Below, piece by piece: positions 34,111 to 46,629 of a stretch of 64,000 nucleotides of DNA. The notes below the pieces were generated by a model. The model saw only the letters and a list, made by a program, of their open reading frames with translations. It had not been told where the DNA came from and searched no databases. This stretch comes from Cepaea nemoralis (lineage: Eukaryota > Mollusca > Gastropoda > Stylommatophora > Helicidae). Position 1 is the first letter of the stretch; each line of letters begins with the position of its first letter. The stretch is from contig JACEFZ010024489.1 in assembly GCA_014155875.1 (NCBI GenBank), forward strand, positions 541,501 to 605,500, written 5' to 3'. Made by a program: the position numbers and the translations under genes.

Positions 34111-34971
34111 AGATGATATTCACTGTATGGTAACATTAAGCTGGTGCCTATTTCACTCCATATTCTAGTGTCCCCTAGCTCCACAGGACAGCTGAAAAGG
34201 ACCTACAGCTGCTGTGATAAGACTCTTTCAATGCATAGCCTAGGGGTCCATAACAAGGCGAGCGCCATTACGTTTTGCAGTTATAGACATATTGACATCG
34301 CGTGGCATCCTCATATTTGTGGTGCACCTCCTGGCTGGTTGACTTCAGCACCATTTTTTCATTTGCTGTGGTAGACTGTAGTCTTACTCGAGTGTAGATA
34401 CATATGTATGCACGTACATGCATATCTAGAGCAGTCTGGATTTGTGGCGCCACAGCCTCGCCGTCGCCACTTCTCCTGTTAGTTCAAACAGTTTCGCTGC
34501 GTGAAAGCCGGAAGTTGGACTTTTGCTGTCAGAGGTGATGAACGACATGCCTTACGAGTATTTTGAATGGCTGAGTGTTCCCTCTCAACTCTGCGGCCCC
34601 TGGCTATGACAGAAAATTTGGAACCGATATCATTGATCAATCAACAATAAGATGTTTTAAGTGAGCCAAAATGTCCCACGATGCCCTATAGTTGCAAAAT
34701 ATATGTTTGTTTGACTTGATGGTTTTATCTTCAGCTGTCTTCAAGTGGCTACTATCTTAGTTTCAAGATTATGAATAACTCTTCTGTCAGAAGAGTGCTT
34801 TTTGAAATTCAGGGGCATAAAAAGAGATTGGAAGTAGTCATTGCAAGGACACTTCAAAATTTGTTTGATAATTTTCATTCATTTTGTTTATAGTAAACCT
34901 TGACGAGAAACATAACAAAAGTGGATGAGTCTAGATTAATAATAACACGAATATAACTGAAGAATACAATG
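34111..34971. other. Nothing recognised
   Basis: Possibly more of the decayed LINE at its left edge. No coding or repeat signal that I can support. Confidence 0.4.
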
Positions 34972-35135
34972 AGTTTTTGTTTGTTTTTGTTTTTGTTTCG
35001 TGAGGTTGATCACGAATGAAATACCAGACCTCAGCCACTGTTCCCTTGACTTCTATGCCAGGCCAGTAAGCTGTATGGGCCTTAGAGCAAGCAGGTATAG
35101 TCGATGAGCCAAGTAGTCGAACCCACACCCTGCCG
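34972..35135 (-). mobile_element. tRNA-headed SINE with (CAAAAA)n tail
   Basis: Minus strand: GGCAGGGTGTGGGTTCGACT is a B-box-like start and the 3' end is CACGAAACAAAAACAAAAAC. Only this copy is seen in the window. Confidence 0.5.
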
Positions 35136-35510
35136 TGCTCACAACATTATCATCACAGCTCCTTATCATCTTCGTTGCATTTTCAACCTGCGATCTTGTA
35201 GAAAGGCGGGATAGTCAAAAAGCTAGAGTAAGTAAACCCGACGAAATGCTTCAGTCTTATGTACTGAGTTTCAGGCTTGAAGAAACAGTGCAGAGCAATT
35301 CATGTTACGATGTTACAAAGACAACTTACAACAAACACGAGAAAAAGGCAGTGAACATTTTTGACTAGACTATAAGACGATAACAGCCAGGAACATATTG
35401 TGACAATTGTAAAGATTCAATGATGAAGATATAGAGAAAGACAAGAGTCGATTCCTGACATCATGACAACATGACAGACAGAGCTGTGGCAAAGGAGTTT
35501 CGAACACAGT
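35136..35510. other. Nothing recognised; possible SINE2 head at its right end
   Basis: A 77-codon ORF at 35135-35368 is unsupported. Just before the long-TIR element, GAGCTGTGGCAAAGGAGTTT resembles a SINE2 head; the sequence after the element (AGAGTTCGTAATCCCGCATA) is clearly SINE2. Confidence 0.4.
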
Positions 35511-36748
35511 AGTAGTATAGTAAGAGGGGTATCCACCTCAAATTCCGGATCGAGATCCGGAATATTTCCCTCTATAGCGCTATGTGACGTCACACGATCC
35601 GGAGAAAAATGAATCCGGATTCTCAATCCGGATCCAAAGGGGTATAACTCATGAATCGTTCATGGTTTTTTTTCTGGGACTATTACATCCCTTTAAAATC
35701 CGACGATAGATGCGTGTGGCGGACGGCGGCGCGCGCGGGCGACCGGAAGGTGCGCAAGCGGGCGGTGTTCGAACCCAATACAATATGTGACGTGGGTGAA
35801 GACAGAGGCCTATAACTCATTTCTGGTACTATTACATCTCTTTTTTGTAATTTAAATATTGTGATGGCTGCTATTATAAGTTGTAGTGGGGTAGTGGCGG
35901 CTGGGAAGATTAAAGAAGTGTGTTCAGTTGTAGAGGGAGGTTGGGAAAAACTTTGTTAAGAAGGTAGGGGCGGTGGGGGTGGAGTCATGGTGGCCGAGCT
36001 TTCTATCGGTATTGAGGTGGGAGGTGTGGGACTATTGTTGATGTGTAATGGCGAGGAGTACGATGCTCTTCTTCGGGGTGGCGTCGTGGCTAAGCCGGGA
36101 GGTTTGGGAAAATTTAAATATTAATATTGCTGATATTATTAGTTGTAGTGGGGTGGGGGAGGTTGGGAAGTTTAAAGATGTTTGTTAAGTGGTGGGGTGG
36201 GGGAGGTTGGAAAATGTTTTAAAAAGCGATTCCTTGTTAAGAGGCAGGGCAGTGGGTTGGAGTCGTGGTGGTCGAGATGCCTATTGAGATTCAGGTGGGA
36301 CTATTATTGGTGTGTACTGGTTAAGAGTACGATGCTCTTCCACGGGGTGGCGTCGTGGCTAAGCCGGGAGATTGGGAACATTTAAATATTAATATGGCGG
36401 ATATTATTGGATGCAGTAGCGGGCGATCAGGTGCGTGTGCGCGGGCGAGGCGCCCGGGAGAGCCGCGGGCGGGCATTGCTTGTGTGCGTGCGTGCGTTGC
36501 AAGTGTGGTGGGCAGGGAAACCGGAAGAGGCGCCGGTGGGCAGTGTTCGAACCCAATATGCGTGCCGGATGTATGTTATTTAAGTCTGATTAGGGGACAA
36601 TACAACTTGTCGTTAATACTCAAAGTGTCCTCTGGGCTGTTTCCTGTAACAACCTTGTCAAGAAAAGGACATCCTTCTTCCAAAAAGCCAAAGAAACGTC
36701 AAACAGAAAAAACGAAAACATGGATTACAACCCTGACCAACGAAAGAA
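35511..36748 (+). repeat. Left terminal inverted arm, with internal duplication
   Basis: 1238 bp. It is longer than the right arm because GGGTGGCGTCGTGGCTAAGC and its surroundings (about 265 bp) are present twice, at about 36078 and 36344. Confidence 0.88.
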
Positions 36749-36998
36749 ATTCCTGCCGCCTCTTTCTCCTACATCCATTTTGTTCTGCCAGAAATCTACT
36801 TCTAGCAGTCAGGCAGCAATAGATCTGCAAGAGACAACCTTTGATTTGTTTAATGAAGTTTCTTCAGATGAAAATATTGACCTTCTACCTAGTAGTCATG
36901 GCCAAGCCTCTGAGTCTTTCAAGAAAATTAATGTTTTGTGGAATGAAAACTATCCCACTTCCGGTTTCCGAAGCTGCTCCTCTGGTTCAACAGAGTAA
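36720..36998 (+). CDS. Hypothetical ORF starting inside the left arm
   Basis: 92 codons from an ATG in the last 29 bp of the left arm, running out into the interior. The protein begins MDYNPDQRKKFLPPLSPTSI and is acidic in the middle (FNEVSSDENIDLL). I recognise no domain. The right arm has the same start (ATGGATTACAACCCTGACCA in minus sense) but diverges at once. It could be a first exon of a lost or unrecognised transposase, or chance. Low confidence. Confidence 0.25.
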   Translation: MDYNPDQRKKFLPPLSPTSILFCQKSTSSSQAAIDLQETTFDLFNEVSSDENIDLLPSSHGQASESFKKINVLWNENYPTSGFRSCSSGSTE

Positions 36999-38565
36999 AT
37001 ACAACACCCAACGATTAAGGTTTGTGTAAATAGTAACTTTCATGCTCATAGTTCTGATGTCTAGTGGTACAAGTAGTAGTATGGACCAGCCAACACTGAC
37101 ACAGACTCGTGTGTCCTGAAGACATTTGTTGAGATACTCCTCTTTAGAGTAATTCGTGGTCCATCACTATCACCACCTTCCCTGCCCTTCTCCGCCTTAC
37201 TTTTTATTATACAAACAATTCTGCTCCCAATAACTTGGTACCTGACGTGTTCACTGGTTTATTTTCACTGCCTAGCCCCACACAACTACACATCCTAACA
37301 CTCCTGGCTATATAATATAAGCTGATCCCTGTCATCATTCACGGCTGTTCTGATGGTTCACATTCTGAGATCATTCGTACACATTTTTCCCATCTCGTTC
37401 TATTTATTGTGCATTAGTATAGTCATTCTGACAGTAGTATAGTCACTGTAGTATCATATCTGTAATGATTGTGTTTGTTTATGAAGGCTTATAAAAACAA
37501 CATCCTCTGTTTTCCATATTTTTTTACTTTGTAAAGCGGTCCTATACTGCCTGTTTTCATATAATTTCCACAGCTGTATCACAGTTCAACTCATTTCATT
37601 CATAGCGTAATCATTGTCACGATATACTATAGTTTTACCCTTTCTCAAGTCGTGGCCAAAGAATGACGACAGTCGGCTTTTGATGCAAATTACCAGTTCT
37701 CTTTGTGAGTTAACTTCTTTCAACATATCTTTATTACACTATTTAGCCGTTCAATGTGCTTTCGTCATTCTTCTATAAAATCACTGAACTGTAACTTCCA
37801 CATAATTTCTTATATAAACCACACAATCAGTATATTAAAGGAGAACCTTGGAAAAACCCCTTTTAACATAATTCCGTGTGCACCTCAGCTTATATAGCAC
37901 AATATTTAATGATAAATATAATTTATTGTGTTTTTCACTGTAAATGATGACATTTTATTAAGATATTGCAGTTTTCATAGTGATGTTTTATTTGTTGAAG
38001 TTCTTTAACTTTCATTATAAATAGTTATGATCTTTTAGAGTTTTGCAACTTTCACTATTAATGAATTATTATCTATTGGAGTTTTGTGACTTTCACAATA
38101 GGTGTTGAAGTATTGTACGTTTCAATGTGGTTTTCTCCACCACAGGTTAAGTTTGCACCAGAACCGTACCTCTCGACCGTTCATATCATTGGCACCGAAG
38201 AACGCCGTGGTAACTGGCATCATGTAACCAGAGAACGTGATAATTTTGAAAGGTGTATACTAGCGCTGGAACCAATTTTGATCCTTGTCCTGGGGGATAG
38301 TCACAGATTCAAAGTCCTGGAGCAGAGAAAAAGTCAAGAACAACAGTGAAGGAGACAGAGATAGTCTAATTACCTTGTATATGGTTCTCTCTGGCATAGT
38401 AAAATAGTTATAACAAAAAATTAATTTGTAAGCTTCTTTGTTCTTGCGCGTGTATGTATGAATCAAGTGTTCCACCGGTAACATGGTGTCAACAACCTCT
38501 CACCATCAGAACGATATGAATACTATTAATATTATTACCACTACAACAACAACAAACTATACTAC
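36999..38565. other. Interior of long-TIR element, AT-rich
   Basis: Around 37990-38110 the words TTTTAGAGTTTTGCAACTTT, TATTGGAGTTTTGTGACTTT and GTTGAAGTTCTTTAACTTTC form about three loose tandem copies of 55-60 bp. The 87-codon ORF 38086-38349 is preceded by a splice-acceptor-like TTTTCTCCACCACAG near 38130-38144, but its product is unfamiliar. Confidence 0.45.
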
Positions 38566-38791
<226 letters not shown>

Positions 38792-40046
38792 CATGTTCAT
38801 ACGATGCGTTGTGTCCTAAAGTCGACGACTTCTCACCTCCAAAAGTTCAATGGTATATACCCAGATATGTGTCCAGTCAGCAGACATAATTAAATGATCC
38901 GTAATAGTATTCCGGTAAAGGCATCAGAGAAAGTGGATTGAATGTCGCAAATATCCGGGCGTAGCGGTCACCACACCAAGCACTAACCGGTTGTAATGGT
39001 CAACAGGACAAAAGATCGATGCGTATTTTTGTGTTAAAGCTAGTAACGGACCAATGTAAGTTGTATACAGAGCAATTTCTTCTTCTAGGTCAGGTGGTAT
39101 GTAGAGTATTACATGTTTTTGTATATTGTCAGTTGGTTGATTAGTTATGTGACCGATCTATTTCAGCTGTCGTTGCGTGTGTTTGCGTGTCTGTTTATAG
39201 CCAACAGTATTCACGAAATTTAGTTTCAATCAATGTATACAAAACAGACACTGGTGACTAGGCGTCACTATACCTGGTATATAATACATATCACATCAGA
39301 GTTATCTATCTGTCCTATAACAAATTTTAGCTACTGGTAAGATCATATTGTATTATAGGAAACAGCAAAGGTTGATAGAGATAATACATGATATATACTA
39401 TTGCGTAAAGGATGTTCTTATGGTCCCTTCTTCCTGTGTTTGACAGTGTTAGCGCTATTTTCTATTAGCATAAGTGGTATTTCTCAAAGTGTAGGTAGTT
39501 ACCAACACGGCGGATTTCCAGTTCTTCTACTTTGATCACACCATAGATATGTCTAACTTTGTTTCTCCTGTACCTTGTGGTGTCGAGGGGCAACATAAAC
39601 AGTGGGATACTGGTTGTTTATGAATGTCAATATATAGAGAGGTACATTACTCTGTGATTCCCTCTGTGCAGTGTATACACATCAAACTCTTCTTCTTTTC
39701 CAATTGTTCTTTACAGTGTTACTTGACGTCGTATACTGTTAGTTGTTAGCCTAGTTATGTGACTATTTCATCTGTGTTGTTTTTCTAATGAAATCTATCT
39801 TGCACATGATGCGTTATAAGAGCAAATGCTCCATTTTCCTCTTTAACATGTATAGCTGTCTCCATACTAGTTTATCTGTCTGTATTATGTTAAAACCAAC
39901 ACATTTACTAAATGTTAAAGATTCCGCTCATTGTCTGCAATTATAATTTGCATGCCAAGATTCACTGCCACACAACAAAACAGGTCTAATTTTCTCAAAT
40001 TTTGAAACGACTATCTCTCTCACTCATTCTATATCTCTGTCTCTCT
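38792..40046. other. Interior of long-TIR element with a LINE trace
   Basis: No gene. Near 39940-40010 the minus strand reads FEKIRPVLLCGSESWHA, a motif seen after the palm of RTE-like reverse transcriptases, so a strongly decayed LINE piece probably lies here. Confidence 0.45.
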
Positions 40047-40053
40047 GTCTGTC

Positions 40054-40149
<96 letters not shown>
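40047..40149 (+). repeat. (CT)n microsatellite
   Basis: About 100 bp of nearly pure CT after CTGT-rich sequence. A second, mixed (CTGT)/(CT) tract lies at 40577-40660. Confidence 0.97.
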
Positions 40150-40151
<2 letters not shown>

Positions 40152-41394
40152 TGTGGACATATTACATTTCAAGAAAACAGTATATACGGTCATCTTTAAC
40201 CTTACTGCATCACCTTGTCCATTCAATCAGAAATCCATTGACGTCAACTAAACAGGTTGTGTCAAAAAGTGTAACACAGCAATTACTGACCGTGACAACA
40301 TATCCACTCGACCGATATGTTCCAGTTATTCAGTCTTGGTATAAATAAATCGTTGTGGTTCGTCTATAAACAACGGTCATCAGTCTGCAGCCTCGCCAAA
40401 TCCTTCAAGTAGCAGCCTTATTGTCAACAATTTTCCACGACCACACTGAAGAAACAGCACTTCACTTGCATATCACAACCAGTGACGTGGATCAACTCAG
40501 AGCTCTTCTTACTACATTTTCTACGTTGTTCTCTGTACGTAATAACATTTCATTGTTCTACCTGTCATCAATTTTCTGTCTGTCTGTCTCACTCTCTCTC
40601 TGTTTGTCTGTCTCTCTCTGTCTCTCTGTCTCTCTGTCTGTCTGTCTGTCTCTCTCTCTAATTTGACTACCTAAACAATACGAACAACAAATAAAGTTGA
40701 CGTGAACATCAAATGAGGATGATCTGAACACCAACAAATAAATATAACCTGCTTCCATACTCACTTGCTCTCACAGTATACTCACTTCAGCTCGCAACGT
40801 ACCGCTTTCCAAAACTAGCATCTGCTTGGTCATTATACCACTTTATTTTACCCATATCTTCAAGTCTCCAATGCTGCTTATTGCTAATAAAGACTTTCTT
40901 AAATCCGCGTCTGCATTATTGATCTCTTGAATACCGTATCTACCACATATTCTAGAAGATGTTCATCGTATCATACCACATAACACTAACAGTCATTACA
41001 TCACAAACGGTTTTCTGCTGACTGGGCAAATTTTCCAAGCTATTTGAGATAAATCAGCTGTCCTATAACCCACTAAACGTTAGAAAATGATTATGGTCAT
41101 TGACCTGTATAATCACTGCTAAGAAGGAAATCAATGACAAGCGGTGTTCTTTACAGATTCCTATAACATTATGATTCTACTCAGAATTATAATGAGAAGA
41201 ATAAGAAAGACAATAAATATTGAAAATTGGCGAATAGCAGTATGGATGTGTGGAAGGAAAAGAGGACACAAAAGGCAAGGTATATATTACGGACACTGTT
41301 GTTGTTGTTGTTGTTGTTTGTCCATCAAGAATGATGATGACCATTCATTTCATCCAACACTAATATAAAGATCAAGATAGAAGTCTTAACCAAG
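40150..41394. other. Interior of long-TIR element, no gene; (GTT)n at 41299
   Basis: Apart from the CTGT tract at 40577-40660 and a (GTT)n run at about 41299-41320 I see nothing supportable. Confidence 0.45.
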
Positions 41395-41520
41395 TGGATA
41401 ATTTTATATACTTGGGGACATTTATAACGGCAGATGGAAGATACATAAAAGAGATTAAGGACATAATAGGGCAAACAAAAGCTATATTCCAGAAAATGAA
41501 AAGTATCTTATGCAATAAGT
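41395..41520 (+). mobile_element. LINE family B fragment
   Basis: Translates to VDNFIYLGTFITADGRYIKE and KAIFQKMKSILCNK, matching YNYLGTVITSDGRCLEE ... AFSKMKNILTNK of the copy at 32.1 kb. Confidence 0.65.
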
Positions 41521-41708
41521 TACATCGCTTAATTTTCTTATTTTTTATTGATGAAATTTACTTTTTTCAAATATTATTCTTGAAGTTTAATTTTTAAAAT
41601 TTATTGTTAACTTTCTCATGAAGTTTATACTTCACCTCGACACCGCAAGGTACAAGAGGAACATGATGAGATGAGATTGTTAACTTTCATGATAGTAACT
41701 TATTGTAT

Positions 41709-42639
41709 TTCGTTGGTCAGGGTTGTAATCCATGTTTTAGTTTTTATCTCTTTGACTTTTCTTTGGTTTTTTGGAAGAAGGATGTCCTTTTCTTGACAAG
41801 GTTGATACAGGAAACTGCCCACAGGACACTTTGAGTATTAACGACAAGTTGTATTGTCTCCTAATCCGACTTAAATAACATACTTCCGGTCACCCTGCCC
41901 ACCACTCGCACGCACACGCACGCACGCGCACACGCCATGCCCGTCAGCGCCTCTCCCCGTCGCCTCGCCCACGCACGCGCACCTGATCGCCCGCTACTGC
42001 ATTCACTAATATCCGCCATATTAATATTTAAATGTTCCCAACCTCCCGAGTTAGCCACGACGCCACCCCGTAGAAGAGCATCGTACTCCTAACCATTGCA
42101 CATCAACAATAGTCCCACACCTCCCACCTCAATCCCGATAGACAGCTCGGCCACCATGACTCCACCGCCCCTAACTCTTAACAATGAATCGCCATTTTAA
42201 AAAAAAAAATTTCCCCAACCTCCCTCCACCACTTAACACACATCTTTAATTTTCCCAACCTCCACTACAAATTATAATAGTCGCCATCTTAATATTTAAA
42301 TTACAAAAAAAGGATGTAAAAGTACCAGAAATGAGTTATAAGCCTCTGTCTTATACCCACGTCACATATTGTATTGGGTTCGAACACCGCCCACCCGCGG
42401 CACTTCCGGTCGTCCACGCGCGCCGCCGTCCGCCACACGCATCGATCGTCGGATTTTAAAGGGATGTAATAGTGCCAGAACAAAACCCAAACGATTCTTG
42501 AGTTATACCCCTTTGAAACCGGATTAATAATCCGGATCCATTTTTCACTGGATCGTGTGACGTCACATAGCGCAATAGAGGGAAATATTCCGGATCTGGA
42601 ACCTGAATTTGAGATGGATAAACCTCTTACTATACTACT
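41709..42639 (-). repeat. Right terminal inverted arm
   Basis: 931 bp, the reverse complement of the left arm without its 265-bp duplication. Its last bases are CCTCTTACTATACTACT. Confidence 0.88.
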
Positions 42640-42800
42640 TAGAGTTCGTAATCCCGCATACCGCACTAGAAGCTCAGCTACGGGCGATTTTTCAGACTAC
42701 TGAACATAACCTCGTCAAGAAATCACAAGCAGTAAAAGAAATGTTGAGGTTGACTGCGACTTCCTGTACAAGACTATGCAATTAACTTTTCAAGATGGCA
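42640..42800 (+). mobile_element. SINE2, head and 3' part
   Basis: AGAGTTCGTAATCCCGCATA and CGCACTAGAAGCTCAGCTAC are head/body. The core is cut to CAGACTACTGAACATAACCT, then GAGGTTGACTGCGACTTCCT. It abuts the long-TIR element directly. Confidence 0.65.
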
Positions 42801-42891
42801 TGATAAACTAGCATCACTAATTGGTACACTACGTTGGAGATCAGGTGATATGGAGAAGTGTAATCTCCCATGTTAGTTGGCTAGGCACTGG

Positions 42892-43809
<918 letters not shown>

Positions 43810-43888
43810 TGTGCGTGCGCGCGTGTGTGTGCGTGCGTGCGTGCGTGTGTGTGTGTGTGTGCGTGTGCGTCGTGTGCGTGTGTGTGGG
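43810..43888 (+). repeat. (GT)n/(GC)n microsatellite
   Basis: Alternating GTGC/GTGT, with one CGTCGTGTGC interruption. Confidence 0.95.
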
Positions 43889-44164
43889 GCGAGCGCACTC
43901 GTATGTGCAATGTCTGATGCAATATGATCCGCTACCCGTGACATCATTACCGTAACAATTTGGTCCACTCAGTTCTGGCTGGCCAGTAAGTCTACGCGGG
44001 AAACAATAGCACTATCAGAAATCGTGACAGAAGCGGCGTGTGTTGCACTTTGGATGTCACACATTCATGACGTTTGCGTTTTCGTCACCATGGCAATATC
44101 TATTGCAGCTGAATCAGTGGTGCTGTAAAACAGTCCAGGAAAGGACCCTTTCAAACGCCTTAAA
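43889..44164. other. Nothing recognised
   Basis: Unassigned sequence without ORF or repeat signal. Confidence 0.4.
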
Positions 44165-44470
44165 TGTGCTTTTTTGCGCTCTTTCGCTTTGTACTCAAGT
44201 GTAGTCCATACACACTATTTCTAGTAGCACTTGACTGAATTTTGCGTGTGGATTAGATTTCCCTTTTACCAGTGTCCCTCGGCATCCGGCGAACCTGCTG
44301 CGACTTCAGAGGCACTTGTAATTAACGTCCCCAAGTCAAGGACGAAAAATCAACATTTTAGTCCTACTGTCTCGTGTAGGGGTTGAACCTTATACCTCGG
44401 CATCAGAACACCGGATGTTTATGAACGCTCGTTCTTATCCATTCGGTCATGCTGACGTCCGTGCTGGGCA
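44165..44470 (-). mobile_element. SINE3 copy
   Basis: Matches 20361-20640, for example GCGTGTGGATTAGATTTCCC, AATTAACGTCCCCAAGTCAA and CTCGGCATCAGAACACCGGA. Confidence 0.75.
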
Positions 44471-44589
44471 TATGGTGCTAGACCCATATTTGTATAGACC
44501 ACCTGGCATCCGAGGAATGATATGGTCTATACCACACCGTCAGCCTTTACTACCCAAGGCATGTTCTAGTACCCTATTTAGCAGCAGTT

Positions 44590-44676
44590 TTCACAGATTC
44601 TGTGCCAAACAAACAGTAGGTTTGCACCAAACAAAAAGTAGGTTTGCACTAAACAAAAAGTAGGTGTGCGCCAAAC
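44590..44676 (+). repeat. 22-23-bp minisatellite, about four units
   Basis: Unit of the type CCAAACAAAAAGTAGGTTTG + CA, at 44603, 44626, 44649 and a partial 44672. Confidence 0.85.
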
Positions 44677-44869
44677 AAGGAAAATGGGAAGTAGAAGTGT
44701 CACAGTTATGACCTAAAAGTTGTTAATATAGTAGCAGACATGTTGTGTTATATATCAAATTAAAGGACGTTGCTTAGGGAAAACTACTGTATTGATATTT
44801 TGACTGAGATAACTTTTCACAATGAGATATATAATCCCATGGCAGATACGGGAAGTCGCTTAACACGAT

Positions 44870-44991
44870 TAATCATCCCATGGCACTGTAGCAGATAAAC
44901 TCCGCGCTGGTGTGTAATAGAACCCACGACCACCGTGCCGACAGACAAGCGTCAGGCCACTACTCTACCGCATTTCCCCAGGGCTACTATG
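44870..44991 (-). mobile_element. tRNA-headed SINE-like repeat
   Basis: Minus strand: GGGAAATGCGGTAGAGTAGT, then GTGGTCGTGGGTTCTATTAC (B-box-like) and CTGCTACAGTGCCATGGGAT. Only copy in the window. Confidence 0.5.
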
Positions 44992-45043
44992 TTTAAAAAG
45001 TCGCTTTAAAGGCGAGAAGATCGACTTTATTGCACCGGGTTTC
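44992..45043 (-). mobile_element. SINE1, 3' end, separated by an LTR element
   Basis: Reverse complement of the SINE1 end (AAAAAGTCGCTTTAAAGGCG, then TTGCACCGGGTTTC). The rest of the same copy is 50729-50929 on the other side of the LTR element. Confidence 0.9.
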
Positions 45044-45183
45044 TGTCACATAATACTGGAGAATTCAGATCCATAATTGATGAAAGGCCTGAAGCCGCCA
45101 TCGCTAGGCGCCACAACTATTTGATGTGGAGAAATATGGTCCCAATTTCAGACACCACCGGGATTCCTGGAGAAGTCCCTAGT

Positions 45184-45260
<77 letters not shown>

Positions 45261-45505
45261 ACACTTTTCTGTATTAAATGTTTAGTTTATCATTTGTTAA
45301 AATACAGTCTTGTGTTGGTATGTTCTGAAACAATATGAAGGGTATTGTTTAGTGGTAAGAAGAAGAAGAGGAAAGAGAGAGATAGGGTACCTAAGACTGA
45401 CAGGTGGTTTGTAGACAAAGGTCCGGCAGAAGCCCACGATAAGGAAAAGGATTTTAAATAGTGAGCCTGTTGACGCCACTTCCCCCCTAGGGACGACTGA
45501 CGACA
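45044..45505 (+). repeat. 5' LTR (shortened by about 1.45 kb)
   Basis: TGTCACATAATACTGG...CGACA. Its first 135 bp match the start of the 3' LTR and its last part (45259-45505) matches 50482-50728; between them lies only a (CA)n run (45183-45258). Confidence 0.93.
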
Positions 45506-45509
45506 TTTA

Positions 45510-45527
45510 TGGGGGCTCGTCCAGGAT
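45510..45527 (+). other. Primer binding site, tRNA-Pro type
   Basis: TGGGGGCTCGTCCAGGAT, four bases after the LTR. It differs in one base from the 18-base site complementary to the 3' end of tRNA-Pro that I know from murine leukaemia virus-type elements. Confidence 0.8.
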
Positions 45528-45878
45528 GGTGATATCACATTAAGGATACCGACATTTACATGGGCACGTCACACGGGAAGGTGACATTACCTTAATGTTG
45601 GTGATATTACATTATTGTGGGTGACATTACCGTGATAGAGGTAGGGCCGGACAGTTAAAGATCCAGTTATAGTGAATGTGGATAGGTGTTAAGACACATA
45701 ACTTGCCTGTTCACACTTTACAAGTCTACATAGGTCTTGGTCCTAGTCTACTCTTGTCGTTGAGAGATTGTGTTGTGGTGTACTGTGTGGTGTCTTATAT
45801 ATAGATTAATTTTTGGTATTAATTGTCTATATTGCTTGGGGGTTTTAGACTCAACCTGCTGACTTACCTCTTTGAAAT

Positions 45879-46626
45879 ATGGCCACTCCTAGATTAACTA
45901 CGGTAGAACTAAGGGCAAAGGGGGAAGAAATGGGTTTGACGGGTTCTGGCCTAACAGATTATGTACAGGAAGTGGAGAGGGAGTTTCGTCAAGCAGAAAG
46001 GGAAGATCGCAAGGCCGAGCTTTAATTGAGAAGGATGGAGTTAGAACAAGCTGCTAAGGAATTGGAAGCAGAGCAAGCCATGAAAAGGCTGGAAATTGAA
46101 GCTGAGCAGGCAGCTAAGAAATTTGAAGCTGAGCAGGCAGCTAGGAAACTTGAAGTTGAGGAAGCTGCTAGGAAACGGGAAGCGGAGCAAGAAGCTCAGA
46201 AAAGGGAGCACGAGTACCGGATGAGGGAACTAGAGTTGAAGAGGCAATCTAATAGGGAAACTGAGGGAGCAGTTGGAGGTTCCTCCATCCCAGGCTCAAC
46301 ACCAGTAGGTGGACATAGTTACCATGCTATGAAGTTTCCTCTAGTGGTCTATGATCAGGGCAAAGAGAAGATTGACCAGTACCTTCAACGCTTCGAGGCC
46401 ATGTCCGTTGCTATGGGTCTGGACCGTGACAAATGGTGTCTTAAGCTATCCCAGAGATTGCTTGGAACCGGTTACGAGGTCTATTCCTCGCCTGCCGCCA
46501 GGACATGAGAACAATTACGACGAATTGAAAGCTGCTTTGCTGAAACATTACGAGATCACATCAAGTACATATAGGAAGAAGTTTCGAGCAGCGAAACGAG
46601 AGCCAGGAGAGCTATTCGCCGCCTAA
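45879..46626 (+). pseudogene. gag: gag, N-terminal coiled coil and capsid start
   Basis: The likely start is ATG 45879 (MATPRLTTVELRAKGEEMGL), followed by an in-frame TAA at 46023. The same frame then continues to 46508 as a long E/A/K coiled coil (repeats such as EAEQAARKLEVEEAARKREA) and the capsid start (MKFPLVVYDQGKEKIDQYLQ, then RFEAMSVAMGLDRDKW). A one-base slip near 46490 moves the capsid (HENNYDELKAALLKHYEITS) to another frame, which hits TAA at 46624-46626. gag is therefore broken three times. Confidence 0.85.
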
Positions 46627-46629
46627 AGT

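Noticed and set aside
38086..38349. Possible exon with an acceptor-like site before it
   Set aside because: One pyrimidine-rich AG is common by chance. The product is unfamiliar and no partner exon is visible, so it is only mentioned within the interval.
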